A stretch of 6,995 bases of DNA from assembly GCA_027083485.1 (NCBI GenBank), contig JALWOO010000216.1, positions 1 to 6,995 of the forward strand. Direction: 5' to 3'. The notes below the pieces were generated by a model. The model was not told where the DNA came from. It was given only the letters and a program-made list of their open reading frames with translations, and did no database searches. This document shows positions 1 through 5,321 of this stretch, piece after piece; within the stretch, counting starts at the first letter, position 1; every line of letters begins with the position of its first letter. A program made the position numbers and the translations under genes. This DNA comes from Amylibacter sp. (GTDB lineage: Bacteria > Pseudomonadota > Alphaproteobacteria > Rhodobacterales > Rhodobacteraceae).

Positions 1-168
1 GTTCACCACCGGCGGGCCTTCGGAGCCGAGAGTTTTCCACACCACGCCGCCCCAGCCGGCCTCGAATGCACGGCGCACGTTGTATTCTTTGTCTGTTGGC
101 GGGGCCGATGCCAGCCAAAACGGGTTCGGAGATTTAATGCCAATGAAATTGGAACTCAGGTCTGCCAT
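1..168 (-). CDS. preA: NAD-dependent dihydropyrimidine dehydrogenase, subunit PreA (5' part, cut by window edge)
   Basis: Only the first 56 codons are visible; the gene runs off the left edge. The N-terminus (MADLSSNFIGIKSPNPFWLA, then SAPPTDKEYNVRRAFEAGWG and GVVWKTLG) matches the start of the FMN-binding dihydroorotate dehydrogenase-like barrel of PreA and the C-terminal half of eukaryotic dihydropyrimidine dehydrogenase. In the family, PreA reduces uracil or thymine at FMN with electrons passed from PreT through Fe-S clusters; this is the first step of reductive pyrimidine breakdown in the cytoplasm. The ATG at 166-168 follows an AGAGAGGA-type ribosome binding site at 177-183 with 8-base spacing. 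It lies 19 bases after the preT stop, so the two are almost certainly cotranscribed. The FMN-binding core and ferredoxin domain are outside the window. Identification is firm from the N-terminus and the partner gene. Confidence 0.93.
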   Translation of the reverse strand, partial: MADLSSNFIGIKSPNPFWLASAPPTDKEYNVRRAFEAGWGGVVWKTLGSEGPPVVN

Positions 169-187
169 GTTAATAATCCTCTCTGGC

Positions 188-1510
188 TCAGCGCGTCAGG
201 CTGGCGTGAATATCTTCGGCGGCGTCGCGCCCTTCGGCAACGGCGGTAACGGTCAGGTCATCGCCGCCACTGGCGCAATCCCCCCCGGCCCAAACACCCG
301 CAAGCGATGTTTGCCCGGCCTCGTTAACCGTAATTTTGCCGCCTTCAATGGTCAGGCCCTCCGGCGCGTTCAACAGGGTCTGGCCAATGGCCTTGAACAC
401 CTGATCTGCCTGCACAGTAAAGGTTTCGCCGGTCTGAACCAGCTTGCCATCCACTGTTTGCGTATAGGCAAATTCCACCGCATTTACCGCACCATCGCCC
501 AACAAGCGAACCGGTGCCGCGTTGTAAACCAGATGCACCCCTTTGGAGGCCGCCAGATCCTGCTCATATTCCGATGCGCTCATGGCCTCTTTGCCCCGCC
601 GATAGGCCATGACGACCTCTTGCGCACCGAGCAATTTGGCCTGCACCGCCGCATCAACGGCGGTCATGCCGCCCCCGATCACAACCACACGCCGCCCGAC
701 AGGCAGTTTGGACAGGTCATCGGATTGACGCAATTCCGCGATGAAATCCACAGCGTCAACCACGTTTTCAAGGGTCTCGCCCTCTGCCCGCAAGGCATTC
801 ACGCCGCCAAGGCCCATGCCCAGAAACACCGCATCATAGGATTTCTGCAAATCGGCCACATCAGCCGCCTCGCCGGTTTTCAGGGTAATCCCGTCAATAG
901 ACAGCAGCCAGTTGACTTCTGCCTGAGCAAAATCCCCGGTCGATTTATAGCTGGCAATGCCGTATTCGTTCAAACCGCCCGCCTTGGCACGGCTATCAAA
1001 CACGGTCACAGAATGGCCAAGCAACGCCAAACGATGGGCACAGGACAGGCCCGCAGGACCGGCCCCGACCACGGCAACGGATTTGCCGGTTTCCGCAGCG
1101 CGTTCAAAAGGATGGCCGCCTTTTGCGATCAGTTTATCGGTCGCATAGCGCTGCAACTGGCCGATGATGACCGGCTTGCCCTCGGCAACTTCGCGCACGC
1201 AAACCTCTTCGCAGAGCGTTTCCGTCGGACATACCCGCGCGCACATACCGCCCATAATATTCTGGGCAAAGATGGTTTTCGCTGCCGCCTCCGGCATGCC
1301 GGTGCTGATTTCCCGAATAAATAGCGGAATATCGATATCCGTCGGACAGGCCGTCGTGCAAGGCGCATCATGGCAAAAATAGCAGCGGTCCGCCGCAACA
1401 GCCGCCTCGTGATCGTCAAGTGGCGGATGCAGATCGGAAAAATTCTCGGCCAGATCATCGGGCGATAACCGACCGGCAACAACACCACTGGTAAATACGG
1501 ATTGAGCCAT
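188..1510 (-). CDS. preT: NAD-dependent dihydropyrimidine dehydrogenase, subunit PreT
   Basis: A 440-residue protein, electron-input subunit of the PreT-PreA dihydropyrimidine dehydrogenase. Residues about 20-120 form the GltD-like N-terminal domain with two cysteine groups for [4Fe-4S] clusters: Cys43, 46, 51, 55 and Cys90, 94, 100, 104. An FAD-binding Rossmann motif (VVGAGPAG) is at 147-154, a second nucleotide-binding motif (VVVIGGGMTAVDAA, NAD(P)H site) at 275-288, and the C-terminal FAD motif (AGGDCASGGDDLTVTAVAEG) at 408-427. All expected elements are present and the length is normal for the family. The chosen start (ATG 1508-1510) has a strong AGGGAGG ribosome binding site at 1516-1522; the frame stays open to an ATG at 1561, but that start lacks such a site and would lie almost against the operator-like palindromes. 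It is followed by preA after 19 bases. The tandem palindromes upstream suggest pyrimidine-responsive repression (inference). Confidence 0.95.
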   Translation of the reverse strand: MAQSVFTSGVVAGRLSPDDLAENFSDLHPPLDDHEAAVAADRCYFCHDAPCTTACPTDIDIPLFIREISTGMPEAAAKTIFAQNIMGGMCARVCPTETLCEEVCVREVAEGKPVIIGQLQRYATDKLIAKGGHPFERAAETGKSVAVVGAGPAGLSCAHRLALLGHSVTVFDSRAKAGGLNEYGIASYKSTGDFAQAEVNWLLSIDGITLKTGEAADVADLQKSYDAVFLGMGLGGVNALRAEGETLENVVDAVDFIAELRQSDDLSKLPVGRRVVVIGGGMTAVDAAVQAKLLGAQEVVMAYRRGKEAMSASEYEQDLAASKGVHLVYNAAPVRLLGDGAVNAVEFAYTQTVDGKLVQTGETFTVQADQVFKAIGQTLLNAPEGLTIEGGKITVNEAGQTSLAGVWAGGDCASGGDDLTVTAVAEGRDAAEDIHASLTR

Positions 1511-1563
1511 CAGACCCTCCCTGTTGGTTATAATTCCCGCCAATCCTGCCACAGGTTTCATTC

Positions 1564-1596
1564 TTTATCAATTGGTAAACTTTACTTTATGGTAAA
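1564..1596 (-). promoter_or_regulatory. Two tandem RutR-like operator palindromes upstream of preT
   Basis: Two imperfect 16-bp palindromes lie one base apart: TTTATCAATTGGTAAA at 1564-1579 and TTTACTTTATGGTAAA at 1581-1596, in register at 17 bp. Both fit TTTAyN5TGGTAAA. The E. coli RutR box, as I remember it, is TTGACCA-NN-TGGTCAA; the first copy agrees at 11 of its 14 specified positions and the second at 10. RutR is a TetR-family regulator that senses uracil and controls pyrimidine breakdown, which fits the downstream preT-preA. The copies cover the proposed -10 and start point of the preT promoter, a layout expected for repression. That this is a RutR-type site is inference; no regulator gene is in the window. 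Confidence 0.5.
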
Positions 1597-1612
1597 AATA
1601 TTTCTTAGGCAA
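1584..1612 (-). promoter_or_regulatory. Candidate sigma-70 promoter of preT-preA
   Basis: On the minus strand a TTGCCT (-35, 1607-1612) is separated by 17 bases from TAAAGT (-10, 1584-1589). Each matches 4 of 6 consensus bases. The predicted start point near 1577 would give a leader of about 67 bases before the preT ATG. The -10 lies inside one of the two operator-like palindromes, and the -35 touches the T-run of the xthA terminator. This is a pattern match only. Confidence 0.4.
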
Positions 1613-1634
1613 AAAAAGAAGGGCCGCAGCCCCT
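1611..1634 (-). terminator. Intrinsic terminator of xthA
   Basis: Read on the minus strand, a 6-bp stem (AGGGGC with GGCCCTT side, one G-T pair, tetraloop TGCG) is followed by C and seven T residues. It begins 4 bases after the xthA stop codon at 1639. It separates xthA from the preT-preA unit on the same strand. Confidence 0.75.
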
Positions 1635-1638
1635 CCCC

Positions 1639-2421
1639 CTATATATCCAGTTCCACCCAGATCGGGACATGATCCGAAGGTTTTTCCCGCCCGCGAACCT
1701 CGCGGTCGATCTGGCAATCGATCAGGCGATCCGCGCATTGCGGGGTCAGCAAAAAATGATCAATGCGGATGCCGTGGTTTTTGTGCCACGCCCCCGCCTG
1801 ATAATCCCAAAAAGTATAGGTCATCGGCGCATCGGTCCGCGCGCGCAGGGCCTCGGTAAAGCCCAGATTCACAATCCGGCGAAAGGCGGCGCGGCTTTCA
1901 GGTAAAAACAGCGCATCCTTTTCCCAGGGGGCGGTATCCCAGCAGTCTTCGGGCTGCGGGATAATGTTGTAATCCCCCGCCATCAATGCCGGCTCCTCGG
2001 CCTCCATCAGGGCTTCGGCGCGAGCTTGCAACCGTTTCATCCAGCCCAGCTTGTAATCGTATTTCGGCCCCGGTGCCGGATTGCCGTTGGGCAGGTACAG
2101 GCCGCAAACCCGCACGACCCCCTTGTCGCCGATAACGGTGGCCTCGATCCAGCGGGCCTGTTCGTCGGTATCATCGCCGGGCAGGCCACGGGTCACATCC
2201 TCAAGCGGGAACCGCGACAGGATCGCCACCCCGTTGAAGCCTTTTTGTCCATGTGTTTCAACGATATAGCCCAAATCCTCGATCGGCTCACGCGGGAAAT
2301 TTTCGTCAACCGACTTGATCTCCTGCAACAGGGCCACATCCGGTTTACTTTCCTCAAGCCATTGCAAAAGGGCGGGCAGACGGGCTTTGATCCCGTTGAT
2401 ATTAAAGCTGGCAATTTTCAT
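1639..2421 (-). CDS. xthA: Exodeoxyribonuclease III family AP endonuclease
   Basis: A 260-residue protein of the ExoIII/APE endonuclease-exonuclease-phosphatase fold that cleaves DNA 5' to abasic sites and degrades one strand from 3' ends in base-excision repair. The family's catalytic set is visible: Asn7 (FNINGIKAR), Glu34 (LLQEIK), Tyr109 (GLYLPNG), Asp150 and Asn152 (GDYNI), Asp221 (RIDHFLL) and the terminal Asp250-His251 (SDHVPIW). These correspond to E. coli Asn7, Glu34, Tyr109, Asp151, Asn153, Asp229, Asp258 and His259. The start is the ATG at 2419-2421, where the conserved MKIASFNING begins and an AGGA lies about 9 bases upstream; the open frame extends 18 codons further but with unrelated sequence. 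It has its own terminator directly downstream and is divergent from the SpoIIAA-like gene across a 120-base gap. Confidence 0.96.
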   Translation of the reverse strand: MKIASFNINGIKARLPALLQWLEESKPDVALLQEIKSVDENFPREPIEDLGYIVETHGQKGFNGVAILSRFPLEDVTRGLPGDDTDEQARWIEATVIGDKGVVRVCGLYLPNGNPAPGPKYDYKLGWMKRLQARAEALMEAEEPALMAGDYNIIPQPEDCWDTAPWEKDALFLPESRAAFRRIVNLGFTEALRARTDAPMTYTFWDYQAGAWHKNHGIRIDHFLLTPQCADRLIDCQIDREVRGREKPSDHVPIWVELDI

Positions 2422-2474
2422 AGTGTTGATCCTATTGAAATGGCGCAAAAGGCACAAGGCCCGCTTGCCCGGCA

Positions 2475-2503
2475 TTGAAAATGCACGAGGCAGAGCCTAC
2501 CTT
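2475..2503 (+). promoter_or_regulatory. Weak candidate promoter of the SpoIIAA-like gene
   Basis: TTGAAA at 2475-2480 is followed after 17 bases by TACCTT at 2498-2503, in the gap between divergent xthA and the SpoIIAA-like gene. The -35 is good, but the -10 matches only 3 of 6 consensus bases. The -35 overlaps a 13-base inverted repeat (GCATT-GAA-AATGC, 2472-2484). Low confidence. Confidence 0.25.
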
Positions 2504-2541
2504 AATCACGAGAGGGAACCGAACACAAAAGGAGACCCACC

Positions 2542-3000
2542 ATGACGACCAAAAAAACAGGCCATTTCGAGATTCTTTCCGGTTATCCGGCAGATGTCGT
2601 GGCAATTTCGGCCATTGGCTATATCGACCACGATACCTATGACGAAACACTGATTCCCGCCCTTGAAGCCGCGATTGCGCGCGAAGGTAAAGTGAAAGTC
2701 CTGTACCTGATGGGACCGGAATTCAAGGGCTTTACCGCCGGTGCAATTTTTGAGGACGCCAAATACGGATTAACCCATTTGGCCGAATTCGCGCAGGTGG
2801 CGGTAGTGTCGGATATAGACTGGGTACGCGCCGCGATGAAGCTGGTGGCCCCGTTTCTGCACAACAAGTTGCGGCTGTTTTCTGTGGCGGAACTGGAAGC
2901 TGCCAAAGAATGGATCACCCGCTATCATCCGGAAACTGACGATTTTGTGCCGGAAGTGGATGCCGAAAAGGTCGCACCGCCGCCGGATGACCTCGCGTAA
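2542..3000 (+). CDS. STAS/SpoIIAA-like domain protein (unknown role)
   Basis: A 152-residue cytoplasmic protein without signal peptide or membrane segment. The pattern suggests the SpoIIAA-like (STAS/SEC14-type) family of small alpha/beta proteins: an N-terminal strand region (GHFEILSGYPADVVAISAIG, 7-26), a helix near DETLIPALEAAIAR, a strand VKVLYLMG with EFKGF after it, then AQVAVVSDIDWVRAAMKLVAPF and an acidic helix ELEAAKEWI. The tail (residues about 130-152) is rich in Pro, Asp and Glu and probably disordered. The STAS-type fold binds partner proteins or small lipophilic or nucleotide ligands; the job of this bacterial subfamily is not known to me. The ATG at 2542 follows a strong AAAGGAG at 2528-2534. 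It is monocistronic, divergent from xthA and convergent with erpA, so its context gives no functional hint. Confidence 0.75.
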   Translation: MTTKKTGHFEILSGYPADVVAISAIGYIDHDTYDETLIPALEAAIAREGKVKVLYLMGPEFKGFTAGAIFEDAKYGLTHLAEFAQVAVVSDIDWVRAAMKLVAPFLHNKLRLFSVAELEAAKEWITRYHPETDDFVPEVDAEKVAPPPDDLA

Positions 3001-3013
3001 TCCGGCCCAAAGC

Positions 3014-3029
3014 TAGGGTCCTGGCCCTA
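3014..3029. terminator. Hairpin at the convergent SpoIIAA-like/erpA junction
   Basis: TAGGG-TCCTGG-CCCTA forms a 5-bp stem with a 6-base loop between two convergent genes. The right arm includes the erpA stop codon (3027-3029). No T-run follows on either strand, so it is at best a weak or Rho-aided bidirectional terminator. Confidence 0.3.
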
Positions 3030-3362
3030 CATGGAGAAAGACGTGCCACAGCCGCAAGAGCTGGTTGCGTTCGGGTTTTCGATCACGAAGCGCGCCCCGA
3101 TCAGTTCTTCGGTGAAATCAATCACCGCATTGGTCAGAAACGGCAGCGATACCTGATCCACCAACACGCGCTGCCCGTCTTTTTCCAGCACGAGGTCATC
3201 GCCGTCCGGACGTTCCTCGAGCTTGATATCATACTGAAAACCGGAACAACCGCCGCCTTCTACGGCAATGCGCAGGGCTTGCGGGCTGTCGGATCCGTCA
3301 TTTATTTCCGCCAGACGGGCAAAGGCGCGGTCGGTGACGGTGGGTGGCAGGGCAAGGTCCAT
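3027..3362 (-). CDS. erpA: A-type iron-sulfur cluster carrier, ErpA/IscA family
   Basis: A 111-residue HesB/IscA-family protein that receives Fe-S clusters from the assembly scaffold and hands them to apo-enzymes in the cytoplasm. The three invariant cluster-binding cysteines are present: Cys39 in GGGCSGFQY and Cys103 and Cys105 in SSCGCGTSF, at the usual spacing. The start is the ATG at 3360-3362, preceded by GGAGG with 7-base spacing; the open frame extends 32 codons further but that part is unlike the family and would run into the divergent promoter region and dgt-like start. Choosing ErpA over IscA rests on the stand-alone position and my recollection of this neighbourhood in Rhodobacterales; there is no isc or suf cluster beside it. 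It is divergent from the dGTPase-like gene with an 86-base gap, where I see no convincing promoter hexamers on either strand. Confidence 0.93.
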   Translation of the reverse strand: MDLALPPTVTDRAFARLAEINDGSDSPQALRIAVEGGGCSGFQYDIKLEERPDGDDLVLEKDGQRVLVDQVSLPFLTNAVIDFTEELIGARFVIENPNATSSCGCGTSFSM

Positions 3363-3448
3363 CTTTCGGCCTCCGATATTATTGTGTAAGGTCGGGCAAA
3401 TATAGGCGCGGGAACGCCCTGCGACAAGGCCAGAAGAAAAGAGACTCC

Positions 3449-4600
3449 ATGCAAGCACCCTATGCCTGTGATCCAGAAGACAGTCGGGGGCGACTGTTCA
3501 AGGAACCCGAGAGCGCGCATCGCTCTGTCTTTCAACGCGACCGCGACCGGATTATCCACGCCAGCGCCTTTCGTCGGCTCAAGCACAAAACACAGGTCTT
3601 TGTGGAACACGAAGGCGACCATTTCCGCACCCGCCTGACCCACACAATCGAGGTCGCGCAAGTCGCGCGCACTATTGCCGGTGTGTTGGGGCTGAATTCG
3701 GAACTGACCGAGGCCATCGCTCTGGCCCATGATCTGGGCCACACGCCTTTTGGCCACACCGGCGAGGATGCTCTGGCCGAATGTATGGCCCCTTTTGGCG
3801 GCTTTGACCATAACGCGCAGGCGATCAAGATCGTCACCTTTGTTGAACGCCATTATGCGGAATTCAACGGGCTGAACCTGACGTGGGAAACCCTTGAGGG
3901 CATCGCCAAACACAATGGGCCGGTGACGGAGAACATCCCGCAGGCACTGGCGGAATACAGCGCGCGACATGATCTGGAGCTGGCCACCTATGCCAGCGCC
4001 GAAGCACAGGTCGCCGCCATTTCCGACGACATTGCCTATAACAATCACGATCTGGACGATGGCCTGCGGGCCGGCCTGTTTACCGAATCCCAGATCCGCG
4101 AGCTGCCGATCATCGGGGCCTGTTATGACGAAGTCGAGCGCCTGTATCCGGACCTCACCGGCCCGCGCCACACCCACGAGGCCCTGCGCCGTGTGTTTGG
4201 GGTGATGGTCGAGGATGTCTTGCAGGAAAGCAAAAAACAGATTGCGGCGCTTAATCCGCAAAATGTTGCAGATGTGCGCAATGCCGGTCAGCAAATCATC
4301 CTGTTTTCACCGCAATTGTTTGACGACCTCAAGGTCATTCGCGCCTTCTTTTTCAAGCACATGTACCGCCACTGGAAGGTCCGCCGCATGCGTCGCAAGG
4401 CCGCGGGGATTGTCAAGGAAATGTTCGAAATTTTCATGGAAGATCCCGGTATGTTGCCGGATGACGGCTGGCAGAAATGGGCGCTGCGGGGGGACGAAGC
4501 GCAAAAAGCCCATGTGATTTCCGATTACATTGCCGGCATGACCGACCGCTATGCCCTGCAAGAATATCAAAAACTGACCGACCCCATGTCGATACGGTAG
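3449..4600 (+). CDS. dgt: Deoxyguanosinetriphosphate triphosphohydrolase-like HD protein (type 2)
   Basis: A 383-residue HD-superfamily phosphohydrolase. The family cleaves dGTP, and in the type-2 branch often other dNTPs, to the deoxynucleoside and triphosphate, trimming dNTP pools. The metal-binding signature is intact: His65 (TRLTHTIEVAQVAR), His94-Asp95 (LAHDLGHTPFGH) and the distal Asp at 193/194 (ISDDIAYNNHDLDD). Family motifs FQRDRDRIIHASAFRRLKHK (28-47) and FDHNAQAIKIV (119-129) are also present. The start is the ATG at 3449, where the protein begins MQAPYACDPEDSRGRLF; a longer open frame from 3344 would cross the erpA start and is unlikely. The ribosome binding site is weak (AAGAGA). 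It is divergent from erpA and followed 4 bases later by an unknown exported-protein gene, suggesting coupled translation. Substrate range within the type-2 group cannot be read from sequence. Confidence 0.94.
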   Translation: MQAPYACDPEDSRGRLFKEPESAHRSVFQRDRDRIIHASAFRRLKHKTQVFVEHEGDHFRTRLTHTIEVAQVARTIAGVLGLNSELTEAIALAHDLGHTPFGHTGEDALAECMAPFGGFDHNAQAIKIVTFVERHYAEFNGLNLTWETLEGIAKHNGPVTENIPQALAEYSARHDLELATYASAEAQVAAISDDIAYNNHDLDDGLRAGLFTESQIRELPIIGACYDEVERLYPDLTGPRHTHEALRRVFGVMVEDVLQESKKQIAALNPQNVADVRNAGQQIILFSPQLFDDLKVIRAFFFKHMYRHWKVRRMRRKAAGIVKEMFEIFMEDPGMLPDDGWQKWALRGDEAQKAHVISDYIAGMTDRYALQEYQKLTDPMSIR

Positions 4601-4604
4601 CCAC

Positions 4605-5228
4605 ATGCGTTTGCTAATTTCCCTGCTGTGCGTATTGGTCCCTGTCATGGTACAGGCGGGGGAGGTCCGCCCCCTTGCCCGCTGGCAAATCGGGGCGGTG
4701 GAATATGTGCTTGAAAATGAAACGCAAGCCCCCTGTCGTTTGCATCTGAGCCGGTTCAGTCTGGACAACGGGCAGAAAATTCTGGCCCACCGGGTCAGCG
4801 ATTTACGCTATTTCAACCTCGAAACCCGCACCAAGAAAGGACAAGCCACGTTGTTGTGGACGCTGGATTTACCCGACACTCCGACCACCCCCGAAGAGCG
4901 GTATCGCAGCTGGCAGTTAAGCAATATGATCCGCAACGGCTATCGCCAGATCAACGCCGCATGGCAGCAGCTCGGCAATGAAACACAGGCCGTCGAGCGC
5001 GAATCAAGGGTGCAGAAAATCGCCCGTGCCCTGGCCGCACGCAACGAAAAAGGTGATTTTGGCCGGTTCTTCCACTCGAATTACCGCGAAATTTATTTTC
5101 TTTATGGCGCGGAGCGATACCGGTTCCTGCCGGCACAAGGGTTTAGTCTGCCCATGAAAACCGCCACCCAAGCCCAAAATATCACGGGATTACTAGCCAG
5201 TATCAAATCCCGCCACTGTGCGCGCTAG
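4605..5228 (+). CDS. Unrecognised exported protein coupled to dgt
   Basis: I do not recognise this 207-residue protein. It starts with a short signal peptide: MR, then a hydrophobic core (LLISLLCVLVPVMV) and a likely cleavage site after residue 18 (VQA-GE), so it should act in the periplasm. The mature part is hydrophilic, predicted beta-rich early (ARWQIGAVEYVLENET) and helical in the middle (YRSWQLSNMIRNGYRQINAAWQQLG), with a Tyr/Phe-rich stretch later (FGRFFHSNYREIYFLYG). It has two cysteines in the mature part, Cys44 and Cys205, which could form one disulfide linking the two ends. The ATG is 4 bases after the dgt stop with no strong ribosome binding site of its own, so translation probably depends on dgt. 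A clear terminator follows. The link to dNTP metabolism may be only transcriptional, since the two products sit in different compartments. Confidence 0.8.
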   Translation: MRLLISLLCVLVPVMVQAGEVRPLARWQIGAVEYVLENETQAPCRLHLSRFSLDNGQKILAHRVSDLRYFNLETRTKKGQATLLWTLDLPDTPTTPEERYRSWQLSNMIRNGYRQINAAWQQLGNETQAVERESRVQKIARALAARNEKGDFGRFFHSNYREIYFLYGAERYRFLPAQGFSLPMKTATQAQNITGLLASIKSRHCAR

Positions 5229-5236
5229 GACAATCA

Positions 5237-5260
5237 GCCCCCCTCGGGGCAATTTTTCTT
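5237..5260 (+). terminator. Intrinsic terminator after the dgt operon
   Basis: A GCCCC/GGGGC stem (5237-5241 and 5246-5250) with a 4-base loop is followed by AA and a T-rich tail (TTTTTCTT). It starts 8 bases after the stop codon of the exported-protein gene and separates it from the PopZ-like gene on the same strand. Confidence 0.8.
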
Positions 5261-5264
5261 TCGC

Positions 5265-5293
5265 TTGTTTGGAATCATCTGTTTGGGTAAACT
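5265..5293 (+). promoter_or_regulatory. Candidate sigma-70 promoter of the PopZ-like gene
   Basis: TTGTTT (5265-5270), a 17-base spacer and TAAACT (5288-5293; 4 of 6 consensus bases) lie directly after the terminator. A start point near 5300 would give a leader of about 22 bases containing the AAAAAAGGAG ribosome binding site (5305-5314). Confidence 0.5.
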
Positions 5294-5321
5294 GTGTTCG
5301 AGGCAAAAAAGGAGTGGGCGA

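Noticed and set aside
80..1324. A 414-codon open frame on the plus strand opposite preT
   Set aside because: It lies antisense to a fully supported preT with all cofactor motifs. Its translation has no recognisable domain and looks like a codon-bias shadow.
1529..1534. Perfect TATAAT on the plus strand upstream of preT
   Set aside because: It would fire antisense into the xthA 3' end with no matching -35 and no downstream plus-strand gene. On the minus strand the overlapping TATAAC would put the start point on the preT ribosome binding site.
1511..1561. Upstream extension of preT to an ATG at 1561
   Set aside because: The strong AGGGAGG site serves the ATG at 1510, and the extra 17 residues look unlike the family.
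3344..3448. Upstream extension of dgt to an ATG at 3344
   Set aside because: It would overlap the erpA start and its ribosome binding site, and the extra 35 residues do not resemble the family. The conserved N-terminus begins at 3449.
3302..4294. A 330-codon open frame on the minus strand opposite the dGTPase-like gene
   Set aside because: It is antisense to a conserved HD-domain gene and overlaps erpA in another frame. Its composition is that of a shadow frame with no family motif.
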